Origin: Acidovorax soli
Lineage (GTDB): Bacteria; Pseudomonadota; Gammaproteobacteria; Burkholderiales; Burkholderiaceae_C
NCBI RefSeq assembly: GCF_900107605.1
Contig: NZ_FNQJ01000014.1
Coordinates: 1 to 64,000, forward strand
Direction: 5' to 3'
DNA length: 64,000 bases
This document shows, piece after piece, positions 1-14,402 of this stretch (the first letter of the stretch is position 1; the number at the start of each line of letters is the position of its first letter). The position numbers and the translations under genes were made by a program. Below the pieces are notes generated by a model. The model made no database searches and had not been told where the DNA came from. It was given only the letters and a program-made list of their open reading frames with translations.

Positions 1-237
1 GAGAACGGCAAAGGCTATGTGGACGGCAAGACCGCTCGATCTCATGTCTCCACTGACCGGGTGCTCAAGGGGACGACTACACCTTGAAAGGGGTGATCCT
101 AAGTATTTGTATGCGTCCCCGCGAACTGCCCCTGCCCTGTGGCGATATGCAAACACGGCAACAGACCTGCCCCCGACAGCCACACAGGGCCATGCCGGCC
201 TTACGATCCGGGGTACAGGTGCATTCGAAAGCCCCCT
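1..237. other. Left window edge, no confident gene
   Basis: Frame 1 on the + strand is open from the edge to a TGA at 85-87. That could be the last 28 codons of a gene entering from the left, but it is too short to identify. The rest, up to the start of the alarmone-synthetase-like gene, shows no clear gene, terminator or repeat. Confidence 0.3.
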
Positions 238-1308
238 ATGCCATCGCTTGACTTTGAACGGGAAGAAACCCGCTTCCATGCCTTCCATGCGCAGAATCTG
301 CCCCGTTTGCAGGAGGCCTGCGCGTCCTTCGTCGCCCTGCTCACTTCCTTGCTGACCCCTTCAGGGCAGGTGGATGTATCCAAGATCGAGGGGCGCGTGA
401 AGGACAAGGAAGAGTCCATCCGTAAATTCACCCGCAAGTACCGGCCGATGCTGGAAGAAGCCAACCAGCCCTATGAGATTGCCCCCTACATCACCGACCT
501 GATCGGGGTGCGCGTGGTTTGCCTGTATGAAGACGAGCTCGACAAGGTGGCCCGCCTGGTGCGCTCGCACTTTGACGTGATGGATGTCACCGACAAGGTA
601 GCGGCTGTGGAAGGCACCGAGGCCTCGTTTGGCTACAAGGGCCTGCACCTGGACCTGCGGCTCAACGCTGCCCGGCGGGCATTGCCTGAGCATGCCGCCT
701 GCGCGGACCATGCTTTCGAGTTGCAGGTGCGCACCATCATCCAGGACTCGTGGAGCGTGCTGGACCACAAGATCAAGTACAAGAAATCGATTCCTGGCCA
801 GCTCAAGCGCCGCATCAATGTGCTGTCGGCACTGTTCGAGCTGGCCGACCGCGAGTTTCGCCAGATCCGCGACGCCACCGCAGCCGAGTTGCTGGAGGCG
901 CCCGACGAAACCGCCGAAGTCCTGCCGGAAGCCGGAGCACCGATGGCAGACAAGCTAGCGCCCCCCGGCAGCGAGCTCAACGCCTTCACCTTCCTCAAGA
1001 TTGCCAACCACTTCTTCAAGGATTTCGAGTTCGAACCCTACAAGGTGGATAGTTTCGTGGACGACATCCAGAGCTGGTCGCCCGGCATGACGCGCGCGCG
1101 TTTCAATGCGCTGCTGCGTGAAACCATCGCCGTGGTCAAACGCTACAAGCTGCACTTTGAAGAACAGAACCCGCAGGGCAGCTTCAACCCCTACACCGTG
1201 ATCCGCCACTGCCTGTACCTCAGTAACAGCACCGCGTTCCGCCCGGCCCTGCGCAACGTGGCGCGGGAAAGCTTCGAAGCCTGGCTGCAGGAGCACGGCA
1301 GCCCTTGA
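238..1308 (+). CDS. RelA/SpoT-domain protein (single-domain alarmone synthetase-like)
   Basis: The 356-residue product carries a RelA/SpoT nucleotidyltransferase domain at about residues 45-200. Visible family blocks are a basic RxKxxxSIRKF segment (from R53), ITDLIGVRVV (85-94), GYKGLHLDLRL (132-142) and FELQVRTIIQDSW followed by LDHKIKY. These match the (p)ppGpp synthetase fold: a Gly-Tyr-x-x-Leu-His nucleotide-binding segment and the Glu of ELQVRT as likely metal ligand. There is no HD hydrolase, TGS or ACT domain, so it is not a full-length RelA or SpoT. About 150 C-terminal residues of unknown function follow. The ATG at 238 is preferred because the family similarity begins there; an in-frame start at 139 would add an unrelated peptide. 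Pyrophosphokinase activity is inferred from the family. Confidence 0.8.
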   Translation: MPSLDFEREETRFHAFHAQNLPRLQEACASFVALLTSLLTPSGQVDVSKIEGRVKDKEESIRKFTRKYRPMLEEANQPYEIAPYITDLIGVRVVCLYEDELDKVARLVRSHFDVMDVTDKVAAVEGTEASFGYKGLHLDLRLNAARRALPEHAACADHAFELQVRTIIQDSWSVLDHKIKYKKSIPGQLKRRINVLSALFELADREFRQIRDATAAELLEAPDETAEVLPEAGAPMADKLAPPGSELNAFTFLKIANHFFKDFEFEPYKVDSFVDDIQSWSPGMTRARFNALLRETIAVVKRYKLHFEEQNPQGSFNPYTVIRHCLYLSNSTAFRPALRNVARESFEAWLQEHGSP

Positions 1309-1373
1309 GGCAGACAAAGACAGCAGCGTGCCCCGGCACCACCAGGTTGCACGCAAAAAACAAGAATAAAATT

Positions 1374-1392
1374 ACTGTTAGCGATTAACAGT
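1374..1392. repeat. Small perfect inverted repeat upstream of phaZ
   Basis: Seven-base arms ACTGTTA/TAACAGT flank a 5-nt loop in an AT-rich gap. It has no T-run, so it is not an obvious terminator. It could be a regulator site or chance. Confidence 0.35.
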
Positions 1393-1527
1393 ATTGCGCA
1401 TGAAGCTCTAATTTTTATAGCATCAAAGACAAATATACAGGCCATTCCCCGATCTCACCGGTTTGTCCCCCAGGTGACTTCGGATTGGTGGTTTCACTCC
1501 AGACACTCGTAACGAGTTGCTGTTATA

Positions 1528-1538
1528 TTGCACTGCAA
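1528..1538. promoter_or_regulatory. phaR box: Candidate PhaR operator in front of phaZ
   Basis: TTGCA-C-TGCAA is a perfect palindrome with a one-base centre. It is nested in wider GTTGC (1516-1520) / GCAAC (1535-1539) arms and lies 18 nt before the phaZ start. PhaR-type regulators of PHB granule genes recognise TGC-rich palindromes, so local PhaR control of phaZ is an inference from motif and context. Confidence 0.45.
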
Positions 1539-1556
1539 CATAACGGAGTTTCACCC

Positions 1557-3158
1557 ATGCTCTACCAGATCTACGAAACCCAACGCTCCCTGATGGAGCC
1601 CTTTGCCGAATTTGCCCAAGCGGCCTCCAAGCTGTACAGCCACCCCTCCTCCTTCCTGAGCCAAATGCCGCTCGCGCAGCGCGTTTCTGCCGGCTACGAC
1701 CTGCTCTACCGCCTGGGCAAGGGCTATGAAAAACCGGAATTCGACATTCCCACGGTGGATGTGGACGGCGTGGGCGTGGCCATCCATGAGCGCGTCGAGA
1801 TCAACAAGCCCTTTTGCGAACTGCGCCGTTTCAAGCGCTTTTCGGACGATCCGGCCACGCTGACCAAGCTCAAGACCCAGCCCGTGGTGCTGATCGTGGC
1901 GCCGCTGTCGGGCCACTACGCCACCTTGCTGCGCGACACCGTGCGCACCATGCTCAAGGACCACAAGGTCTACATCACCGACTGGCGCAGTGCCCGCCTG
2001 GTGCCCCTGTCCGAGGGGGAGTTCCACCTCGACGACTATGTGAACTATGTGCAGGAGTTCATTCGCCACCTGCAGGGCATCTATGGCAACTGCCATGTGA
2101 TCAGTGTCTGCCAGCCCACCGTGCCGGTGCTCGCCGCCGTGTCGCTGATGGCCAGCCGGGGCGAAACCACCCCCATCACCATGACCATGATGGGTGGCCC
2201 CATCGATGCACGCAGGTCCCCCACCACGGTGAACAACCTGGCCACGAACCGCAGCTACGAGTGGTTTGAAAACAACGTGATCTTCCGGGTGCCCGACAAC
2301 TTTCCGGGCGCCGGCCGCCTCGTGTACCCCGGTTTCCTCCAGTACACCGGCTTTGTGGCCATGAACCCCGACCGCCATGCCACCAGCCACTACGACTATT
2401 TCAAGGACCTGATCAAGGGCGACGACGCCAGCGCCGAAGCGCACCGCAAGTTCTACGACGAATACAACGCCGTACTGGACATGGATGCGGATTACTACCT
2501 GGAAACCATCAAGACCGTGTTCCAGGACTACAGCCTGGTCAACGGCACCTGGGATGTGCGCTCGCCCGAAGGCAAGATCGAGCGCGTGCGTCCGCAGGAC
2601 ATCACGACCACCGCGCTGTTCACGGTAGAGGGCGAGATCGACGACATCTCCGGCTCGGGCCAGACGGAGGCCGCGCACGACCTGTGCACCGGCATCGAGC
2701 GCAAGGAGCAGCACCACCTTGAAGCCAAGGGCGCGGGTCACTACGGCATTTTCAGCGGTCGGCGCTGGCGCGAGATCGTGTATCCCAAGGTGCGCGCCTT
2801 CATCCAGCAGCACCAGGCGCCCCGAGCCCAACCCTCCACGCCCGCACCGGCCAACGAACCGGTCGTGTCGGTCAGCGCAGCCCCCGCACCGAGCGCACCC
2901 GTGGTGGCACCTGCCGCGCCGATGCAAGCTGCTGCCAAAGCAGCTCCGCAGGCCACCAGCGCGCGCGCCGCCAAGTCAGCCACCGCCCCGCGTCCTGCCA
3001 AGGCCTCTGCGCCCAAGGCCGTGCAGGAAGTCCGCTCAAACCCGGCACCGGCCGGTGTGGCCACCCGGTGGGTCAAGCCCGCGGGCGGTGAAGCCATTGC
3101 CAAGACCGCAGCGCCGGCAACGCCCGGCGCCAAGCGCTCCGCAGCACGCAAGGCCTGA
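1557..3158 (+). CDS. phaZ: Intracellular poly(3-hydroxybutyrate) depolymerase PhaZ with basic Ala/Pro tail
   Basis: The 533-residue protein is of the cytoplasmic depolymerase type that mobilises native PHB granules. It is an alpha/beta hydrolase in which the nucleophile is cysteine: SVCQP, C185, replaces a GxSxG lipase box. The likely catalytic His is H395 in [10 protein letters not shown]. There is no signal peptide. The enzyme domain ends near residue 420. About 113 further residues are rich in Ala, Pro and Lys, resembling the tails of phasins and histone-H1-like proteins, and are much longer than the usual C-terminus. The start at 1557 follows GGAG and begins the conserved MLYQIYE region; an upstream in-frame start would add 24 residues. 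The stop overlaps the next start (TGATG), so it is probably co-transcribed with rsxB. It complements the phaCAB genes at 12-16 kb. Confidence 0.9.
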   Translation: MLYQIYETQRSLMEPFAEFAQAASKLYSHPSSFLSQMPLAQRVSAGYDLLYRLGKGYEKPEFDIPTVDVDGVGVAIHERVEINKPFCELRRFKRFSDDPATLTKLKTQPVVLIVAPLSGHYATLLRDTVRTMLKDHKVYITDWRSARLVPLSEGEFHLDDYVNYVQEFIRHLQGIYGNCHVISVCQPTVPVLAAVSLMASRGETTPITMTMMGGPIDARRSPTTVNNLATNRSYEWFENNVIFRVPDNFPGAGRLVYPGFLQYTGFVAMNPDRHATSHYDYFKDLIKGDDASAEAHRKFYDEYNAVLDMDADYYLETIKTVFQDYSLVNGTWDVRSPEGKIERVRPQDITTTALFTVEGEIDDISGSGQTEAAHDLCTGIERKEQHHLEAKGAGHYGIFSGRRWREIVYPKVRAFIQQHQAPRAQPSTPAPANEPVVSVSAAPAPSAPVVAPAAPMQAAAKAAPQATSARAAKSATAPRPAKASAPKAVQEVRSNPAPAGVATRWVKPAGGEAIAKTAAPATPGAKRSAARKA

Positions 3159-3850
3159 TGCCAGGCTTGCGGCAGAACGTGGACGAACTGGCAGAGCGCA
3201 TCAACGCGGCCCTGCCCCAGACGCAGTGCACCCGCTGCGGCTACCCCGACTGCGCCAGCTATGCGCAGGCCATCGCCGCAGGAATCGCATCCATCAACCA
3301 GTGCCCACCGGGCGGACAGGAGGGGGTGGCCCGGTTGGCGGCCATCACGGGCCAGGCCGTGCAGCCGCTCAATCCAGACCACGGACTGGAGGCCCCGCGG
3401 ACGGTGGCCGTCATCGATGAAAACTGGTGCATTGGCTGCACCCTGTGCATCAAGGCCTGCCCCACCGATGCCATCGTGGGCGCCAACAAGCTCATGCACA
3501 CCGTGATGCCAGCCCATTGCACGGGTTGCGAGTTGTGCATACCGGTGTGCCCCGTGGACTGCATCCAGCTGGAAAATGCCAGCGGCAGCGCCACCGGCTG
3601 GGCCGCCTGGACCCCGGCCCAGGCCGACGCCGCACGCCAGCGCTACACCGCGCGCCAGCAACGGCTGGCGCAGACCGGCGCCGAACCACCCGAGGCCGGG
3701 CCAGATGGCGGCACGCCCGTCCCCCCTGATGCGGGCACTGCACCGGCTTCGCCGGCCTCCACGGCCTCGACGGCGCAGGAGACACGCCAGGCCGCCATCG
3801 CAGCGGCCATGGCCCGTGCACGGCAGCGGCGAGGCCCTGCCTCGCGATGA
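3158..3850 (+). CDS. rsxB: RnfB/RsxB-type iron-sulfur electron transfer protein
   Basis: The 230-residue protein has an N-terminal Fe-S domain (CTRCGYPDC, about residues 27-35) and two ferredoxin 4Fe-4S motifs, [12 protein letters not shown] and [12 protein letters not shown], at about 90-130. This is the RnfB/RsxB order, but the N-terminal membrane anchor of classical RnfB is missing and no other rnf genes are adjacent. It may be a soluble electron carrier rather than part of a full Rnf complex. The last 90 residues are low-complexity Ala/Pro/Gln. It overlaps the phaZ stop by one base. Confidence 0.8.
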   Translation: MPGLRQNVDELAERINAALPQTQCTRCGYPDCASYAQAIAAGIASINQCPPGGQEGVARLAAITGQAVQPLNPDHGLEAPRTVAVIDENWCIGCTLCIKACPTDAIVGANKLMHTVMPAHCTGCELCIPVCPVDCIQLENASGSATGWAAWTPAQADAARQRYTARQQRLAQTGAEPPEAGPDGGTPVPPDAGTAPASPASTASTAQETRQAAIAAAMARARQRRGPASR

Positions 3851-4106
3851 GCCCGCCGCTGCAGCCGAAATAGCGGTACTTGCCAGCCGGACAGAGGGAG
3901 CCAGCGCATAAGCCACTGGCCCGGCCGCAGCAAGCAGAACCCTGGCATGGCATCTCCGACAGGTTTCAAATAGCGACAAACATACGGAAAAGCGCCACTT
4001 ACGCCGGATTGACACATGCAGGCCTCATGGGTTTTCCTTCGGTGATCCCCTTTTCAGCGTGGCGGCACGGTCAGCGCGGGCAAGGCATCGCCCATAATGC
4101 AGCCCC

Positions 4107-5312
4107 ATGAATCCCCTGCTTTCCCATCTGCAGCCCTACCCATTCGAGCGGCTGCGGCAGCTTTTTTCGGGGGTCACCCCCCCTGCGGCCTTGAGTCCGA
4201 TCAGCCTGGGCATGGGTGAGCCGCGCCACCCTACGCCGCAGTTCATCAAGGATGCCATCAGCGCCAACCTGGGCGGGCTGGCCAGCTATCCAGCCACGGC
4301 GGGCGAGTTGCGCCTGCGCGAGGCGTTTTCTGCCTGGCTGTCGAAACGCTACGGCCTGGCCGTGGATGCCGGCACCCAGGTACTTCCCGTGAACGGATCG
4401 CGCGAAGCCCTGTTTGCCTTTGCCCAGACCGTGATCGACCCGTCCCGAGGCCAGCCCGTGGTGGTTTGCCCCAACCCGTTCTATCAAATCTACGAAGGCG
4501 CGGCCGTACTGGCCGGCGCAACACCCTATTACGCCCCCAGCGACCCGGCCCGCAACTTTGCGGTGGACTGGGACAGCGTGCCCGAGGCGGTGTGGCAGCG
4601 CACGCAGCTGCTGTTTGTCTGCTCGCCCGGCAACCCGACAGGCGCCGTGATGCCGCTGTCCGAATGGCAAAAGCTGTTCGAGCTGAGCGACCGCCATGGC
4701 TTCGTCATCGCCTCGGACGAGTGTTACAGCGAGATCTACTTCCGCGACGAGCCCCCGCTGGGGGGCCTGCAGGCGGCCGCCCAACTGGGGCGCAGCGACT
4801 TCAAGAACCTGGTGTCATTCACCAGCCTGTCCAAGCGCAGCAATGTGCCGGGGCTGCGCAGCGGCTTTGTGGCCGGTGATGCCGCCCTGATGAAGGCCTT
4901 CTTGCTGTACCGCACCTACCACGGCAGCGCCATGGGGCCGGTGGTGCAGGCCGCCAGCATCGCCGCCTGGAGCGACGAGCAGCATGTGGTGGAAAACCGC
5001 ACGCTCTACCGCAAGAAGTTTGCGCAGGTCACGCCCCTGCTCGCCGGCGTGATGGATGTCTCCTTGCCTGACGCCGGCTTTTACCTCTGGGCCAGGGTGC
5101 CCGAGGCCCTGGGCATGACCGACACCGAGTTCGCCCAGGCCTTGCTGGCTCAATACAATGTCACCGTGCTGCCGGGCAGCTACCTGGCCCGCGAGGCCCA
5201 GGGCAGCAACCCCGGCGCCCAGCGCGTGCGCATGGCCCTGGTGGCCGATACCGAAGAATGCGTGGAAGCCGCGCTGCGCATCGTCCAATTCATCCAATCC
5301 CGTACTGCCTGA
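4107..5312 (+). CDS. dapC: Succinyldiaminopimelate transaminase
   Basis: The 401-residue protein is a fold-type I PLP aminotransferase. It should transfer an amino group from glutamate to N-succinyl-2-amino-6-ketopimelate in the succinylase branch of lysine/meso-diaminopimelate synthesis. Seen are [22 protein letters not shown], the SDECYSEIY segment and the PLP lysine in [15 protein letters not shown]. The product assignment rests on dapD starting 4 nt downstream and dapE two genes on. No nearby terminator separates these genes, which suggests one operon. Confidence 0.9.
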   Translation: MNPLLSHLQPYPFERLRQLFSGVTPPAALSPISLGMGEPRHPTPQFIKDAISANLGGLASYPATAGELRLREAFSAWLSKRYGLAVDAGTQVLPVNGSREALFAFAQTVIDPSRGQPVVVCPNPFYQIYEGAAVLAGATPYYAPSDPARNFAVDWDSVPEAVWQRTQLLFVCSPGNPTGAVMPLSEWQKLFELSDRHGFVIASDECYSEIYFRDEPPLGGLQAAAQLGRSDFKNLVSFTSLSKRSNVPGLRSGFVAGDAALMKAFLLYRTYHGSAMGPVVQAASIAAWSDEQHVVENRTLYRKKFAQVTPLLAGVMDVSLPDAGFYLWARVPEALGMTDTEFAQALLAQYNVTVLPGSYLAREAQGSNPGAQRVRMALVADTEECVEAALRIVQFIQSRTA

Positions 5313-5316
5313 CACC

Positions 5317-6141
5317 ATGACCCAACAACTCCAGACCCTCATCGACAACGCCTGGGACAACCGCGCCAACCTCTCGCCCGCCTCCGCTCCCAAAGAAGTG
5401 CAGGACGCAGTCGAGCATGTGATTTCCGAGCTCAACAACGGCAAGCTGCGCGTCGCCACCCGCGAAGGCGTGGGCCAGTGGACCGTGCACCAATGGATCA
5501 AGAAGGCCGTGCTGCTGTCGTTCCGCCTCAAGGACAACGAACTCATCGAGGCCGGCGACCTGGGGTTTTATGACAAGGTGCCCACCAAGTTCGGCAATCT
5601 CAGCGCCGACGAAATGGCCGCCACCGGCGTGCGCGTGGTGCCACCGGCCGTGGCGCGCCGCGGCAGCTTCATCGCCAAGGGCGCCATCCTGATGCCGTCC
5701 TACGTGAACATCGGCGCGTATGTCGATGAAGGCACGATGGTCGATACCTGGGCCACCGTGGGCAGCTGCGCGCAGGTGGGCAAGAACGTGCACCTGTCGG
5801 GCGGCGTGGGCCTGGGCGGCGTGCTAGAGCCGCTGCAGGCCAACCCCACCATCATCGAAGACAACTGCTTCATCGGTGCCCGCTCCGAAGTGGTCGAAGG
5901 CGTGATCGTGGAAGAAAACTCCGTCATCAGCATGGGCGTGTACCTCGGCCAGAGCACCCCGATCTATGACCGCTCCACCGGCGAAATCAGCTACGGCCGC
6001 GTGCCCGCCGGCTCGGTGGTCATCAGCGGCAGCCTGCCCAAGGAAGGCGGCAAGTACAGCATGTACGCCGCCATCATCGTCAAGAAGGTGGATGCCAAGA
6101 CCCGCTCGACGACCAGCCTGAATGATCTGCTGCGCGACTGA
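5317..6141 (+). CDS. dapD: Tetrahydrodipicolinate N-succinyltransferase
   Basis: The 274-residue protein catalyses succinyl transfer from succinyl-CoA to tetrahydrodipicolinate, the step before DapC. The C-terminal half is a left-handed beta-helix of hexapeptide repeats (for example [20 protein letters not shown], then [16 protein letters not shown]). Length is normal for proteobacterial DapD (about 274). It starts 4 nt after the dapC stop. Confidence 0.95.
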   Translation: MTQQLQTLIDNAWDNRANLSPASAPKEVQDAVEHVISELNNGKLRVATREGVGQWTVHQWIKKAVLLSFRLKDNELIEAGDLGFYDKVPTKFGNLSADEMAATGVRVVPPAVARRGSFIAKGAILMPSYVNIGAYVDEGTMVDTWATVGSCAQVGKNVHLSGGVGLGGVLEPLQANPTIIEDNCFIGARSEVVEGVIVEENSVISMGVYLGQSTPIYDRSTGEISYGRVPAGSVVISGSLPKEGGKYSMYAAIIVKKVDAKTRSTTSLNDLLRD

Positions 6142-6209
6142 GCGCGGCTGACCGCCCACGCCAGCGCAATTGCCACCACAGCCGACACGAACAACGAGAG
6201 GGAAACACC

Positions 6210-11585
<5,376 letters not shown>

Positions 11586-11609
11586 TACGTAAAATCTTGT
11601 AATTTCTTC

Positions 11610-11668
11610 CGATATTTATTGGTCTTTAAGCCAATAAATACCTGCGCTGACAGCTATTATTTTTGAAG
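11610..11668 (+). repeat. Interspersed palindromic element, copy G
   Basis: The perfect 10-bp arms TATTTATTGG (11613-11622) and CCAATAAATA (11631-11640) are followed by the family tail TGCGCTGACAGCTAT and then TTTTTGAAG. The tail matches other copies in the window, while the stem has diverged to AT-rich sequence. It follows the ABC-F stop. Confidence 0.5.
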
Positions 11669-11777
11669 CAAATTTTCTCATCAAAATAGCGAGTGATACG
11701 GTTGCATTTTTTTGCGTTTGGACGTCAACCAAGCCTTGAGTGAGCGCGTTGTTGGTACATCACAGGAGTTTTCCAGT

Positions 11778-11852
11778 ATGAATACCACCGCAATCTTGTC
11801 CGCCTGGCCCGAAGACGAACGCGACCGCAAACGCGCACCGGCCCGCCTTTGA
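11778..11852 (+). CDS. Possible 24-residue leader or small peptide
   Basis: ATG at 11778 is preceded 9 nt upstream by AGGAG (11764-11768), a better ribosome site than many annotated genes here. The peptide is MNTTAILSAWPEDE followed by a basic Arg/Lys/Ala tail and TGA. There is no recognisable family. The terminator at 11911 lies 60 nt downstream. It may be a real small protein or a decayed gene start. Confidence 0.3.
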   Translation: MNTTAILSAWPEDERDRKRAPARL

Positions 11853-11910
11853 GGGCGTGGCAGCCGCCCACCATGGCGGTGGTAGCCCCTTCATCCATGT
11901 TCCTCTCAAC

Positions 11911-11939
11911 AAAAAAACCCCGCATTGCGGGGTTTTTTG
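11911..11939. terminator. Bidirectional terminator
   Basis: An A-run, ACCCCGC, loop ATT, GCGGGGT and T-run form a GC stem with U-tracts on both strands. It ends phaB (minus) and any + strand transcript from the ABC-F side. Confidence 0.85.
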
Positions 11940-11961
11940 TTGTCGGCTTCGGGGCTTCGTG

Positions 11962-12699
11962 TCAGCCCATGTGCAAGCCACCGTTGACGGAGAAATCAGC
12001 CCCGGTGGCGTAGCCTCCCTCTTCCGAAGCCAGCCAGGCGATGATGGAGGCAATTTCGCTGGGCTCGCCCAGGCGCTTGACGGGCACGGTGGCCACGATC
12101 TTCTCCAGCACATCGGGGCGAATGGCCTTGACCATGTCAGTGCCGATGTAACCCGGGCTCACGGTATTCACCGTCACGCCCTTGGTGGCCAGTTCCTGCG
12201 CCAGCGCCATGGAAAAGCCGTGCATGCCGGCCTTGGCGGCCGAATAGTTGGTCTGCCCCGCCTGGCCCTTCTCACCATTCACGCTGCTGATGTTGATGAT
12301 GCGGCCCCAGCCCTTTTCCACCATGTCGGCCACCACCTGCTTGGTGACATTGAACATGCTGTTGAGGTTGGTCTCGATCACCTGGTCCCAGTCCTCGCGG
12401 GTCATCTTGAGGAACATGCGGTCGCGCGTGATACCGGCGTTGTTCACCAGCACATCGATCGAACCATGTTCGGCCTTGGTCTTGGTGAAGGCTTCCACGG
12501 TGGAATCCCAGTCGCCGACATTGCCCACCGATGCGTAAAAGGTGTAGCCCAGCGCTTTTTGCTCATCGAGCCACTTGCTGAAGTCTCGCGTGGGGCCACA
12601 GCCGGCGATGACCGTGAACCCCTCCTTGTGCAAACGCTGGCAGATGGCGGTGCCGATGCCACCCATGCCGCCGGTGACATACGCTACTTTCTGGCTCAT
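11962..12699 (-). CDS. phaB: NADPH-dependent acetoacetyl-CoA reductase
   Basis: The 245-residue short-chain dehydrogenase reduces acetoacetyl-CoA to (R)-3-hydroxybutyryl-CoA, the monomer for PHB. It has the TGGMGGIG nucleotide loop, NNAGITRD and the catalytic Ser-Tyr-Lys in ISSVNGEKGQAGQTNYSAAK. Length matches PhaB (246 in Cupriavidus). The ATG at 12699 follows AGGAG on the minus strand. It lies 436 bp after phaA, and a terminator behind phaA suggests that phaB has its own promoter. Confidence 0.95.
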   Translation of the reverse strand: MSQKVAYVTGGMGGIGTAICQRLHKEGFTVIAGCGPTRDFSKWLDEQKALGYTFYASVGNVGDWDSTVEAFTKTKAEHGSIDVLVNNAGITRDRMFLKMTREDWDQVIETNLNSMFNVTKQVVADMVEKGWGRIINISSVNGEKGQAGQTNYSAAKAGMHGFSMALAQELATKGVTVNTVSPGYIGTDMVKAIRPDVLEKIVATVPVKRLGEPSEIASIIAWLASEEGGYATGADFSVNGGLHMG

Positions 12700-13135
12700 T
12701 TGATTTCTCCTGGTTGTGATGTGCTCCGCACCCACTCTACCCAAGAATTGATACGCTGCGGTGAAGAAAAACACGGAAGCCTTCGTTTTTTCTGCAAGAC
12801 TGCGCCGATCGATCCCCACCCGCGTGCTGTGCATGGCAGAAAGGGCCGAGATCCGGCACAAACCGTCCTCGCCAGACCGCGTTTCGGCATAAGCACACCC
12901 GCAGCGGCTGCCTCCGCGGGCACAGGCCTGTGCGCCCTGCCTGCGGCATCAAGCACCACCGGCAACAAAAAAGCCGCGTGGCAACGCGGCTTCTGACACG
13001 GTCTTGCATTCAAGCGGATAACTAGGCGGGAAGCCGCAGACAGTGCTCTAGCACGGCAAGGCGAACCAACGAAGTGATACGTTTGAAGGCAAAACCGTAT
13101 GAAGGGGTGCCTTTGCAGGCGGCGTGCGGGTACCC
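12700..13135. other. Gap between phaA and phaB
   Basis: This 436-bp gap contains the phaA terminator (12965-12992) and presumably the phaB promoter between it and 12700. No gene with coding character, repeat or strong palindromic operator was seen. Confidence 0.5.
12965..12992 (-). terminator. Rho-independent terminator of phaC-phaA
   Basis: On the minus strand an 8-bp stem AAGCCGCG/CGCGGCTT with a 6-nt loop is followed directly by a T-run. Confidence 0.8.
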
Positions 13136-14314
13136 TCAGCGCTCCAGCGCCAGCGACACGCCCATCCCTCCGCCAATGCACAGCGCCGCCAGGCCCTTCC
13201 GGGCGTCGCGGCGCTGCATCTCGTGCAGCAGCGTGACCAGGATGCGGCAGCCGGACGCACCAATGGGGTGGCCGATGGCAATGGCGCCACCGTTCACATT
13301 GACCTTCGCGGGGTCGATGGCCAGTTCCTTGTTGACGGCGCAGGCTTGCGCTGCAAAGGCTTCGTTCAGCTCGAACAGGTCCACGTCGGCAGCGTTCCAG
13401 CCCGCGCGCTGCAGCGCCTTGCGCGAGGCGGGCACCGGGCCCATGCCCATGGTGGCCGGGTCGAGGCCGCTGGTGCCAAAGGCGGCAATGCGGGCCAGGG
13501 GCTTGAGGCCCAGGGCGGCAGCCTTCTTGGCGCTCATCACCACCACGGCAGCGGCGCCATCGTTGATGCCCGAGGCATTGCCCGCCGTCACGCTGCCCGC
13601 CTTGTCGAAGGCCGGACGCAGGCCCGCCAGCACTTCGGCATTGGTCTTGCGGTTCAGGTATTCGTCGGCATTGAAAATGATGGGGTCGCCCTTCTTCTGG
13701 GCCAGGCTCACGCCCACGATTTCATCGGCAAACTTGCCTGCGTCCTGCGCGGCGGCGGCCTTTTGCTGGCTGCCCAGGGCCAGGGCGTCCTGCATGTCGC
13801 GGGTGATGCCGTAGGCCTTGGCCACGTTTTCTGCCGTGATGCCCATGTGGTACTGGTTGTAAACGTCCCACAGGCCATCGACGATCATGGAGTCGACCAT
13901 TTTCCAGTCGCCCATGCGCTGGCCGTCGCGTGAACCGTTGAGCACGTGGGGCGAAAGGCTCATGTTTTCCTGGCCGCCGGCCACCACGATTTCGCTGTCG
14001 CCCCAGGCCACGGCCTGGGCCGCCAGCATTACCGCCTTGAGGCCCGAGCCACAGACTGCATTGATGGTGAGGGCCGGTGTTTCCTTGGCCACGCCCGCCT
14101 TCATGGCGGCCTGGCGCGCGGGGTTCTGGCCCACGCCAGCCGTCAGCACCTGGCCCATGATGACTTCGCCGATCTGGTCGGACGCCAGCCCGGCCCGCGC
14201 GATGGCCTCGCGGATCACGATGGAGCCCAGTTCGGTGGCGGGCGTCTTGGCCAGAGCGCCACCAAATTTACCCACGGCAGTGCGGGCAGCAGAAACAATG
14301 ACGATGTCTTCCAT
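13136..14314 (-). CDS. phaA: Acetyl-CoA acetyltransferase (beta-ketothiolase)
   Basis: The 392-residue thiolase condenses two acetyl-CoA to acetoacetyl-CoA for PHB synthesis. Catalytic features: C88 in [12 protein letters not shown], His in [14 protein letters not shown], and the second Cys in the C-terminal CIGGGMG. Length is standard for biosynthetic thiolases. It lies 88 bp behind phaC on the same strand and is probably co-transcribed with it. Confidence 0.95.
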   Translation of the reverse strand: MEDIVIVSAARTAVGKFGGALAKTPATELGSIVIREAIARAGLASDQIGEVIMGQVLTAGVGQNPARQAAMKAGVAKETPALTINAVCGSGLKAVMLAAQAVAWGDSEIVVAGGQENMSLSPHVLNGSRDGQRMGDWKMVDSMIVDGLWDVYNQYHMGITAENVAKAYGITRDMQDALALGSQQKAAAAQDAGKFADEIVGVSLAQKKGDPIIFNADEYLNRKTNAEVLAGLRPAFDKAGSVTAGNASGINDGAAAVVVMSAKKAAALGLKPLARIAAFGTSGLDPATMGMGPVPASRKALQRAGWNAADVDLFELNEAFAAQACAVNKELAIDPAKVNVNGGAIAIGHPIGASGCRILVTLLHEMQRRDARKGLAALCIGGGMGVSLALER

Positions 14315-14402
14315 GGAAAGTCCTTTCGAAGTAAATCGGTGGGGGCGAAAGCACGCGCCCCGGAGAGTTTTCAGATTCTCGCAGCCCTTTGGAGCGGTTC
14401 GC

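Larger units (their letters stand above)
11586..11961. other. Intergenic region between the ABC-F gene and phaB
   Basis: This 376-bp AT-rich gap holds an interspersed-element copy with a 10-bp stem (11613-11640), a possible 24-codon reading frame with a good Shine-Dalgarno (11778-11852) and a bidirectional terminator (11911-11939). Nothing else is evident. Confidence 0.6.

Noticed and set aside
1401-1430. Another interspersed-element copy upstream of phaZ
   Set aside because: Only the tail AGCTCT-AATTTTTATAGCATC resembles copy F; no stem, so not listed.
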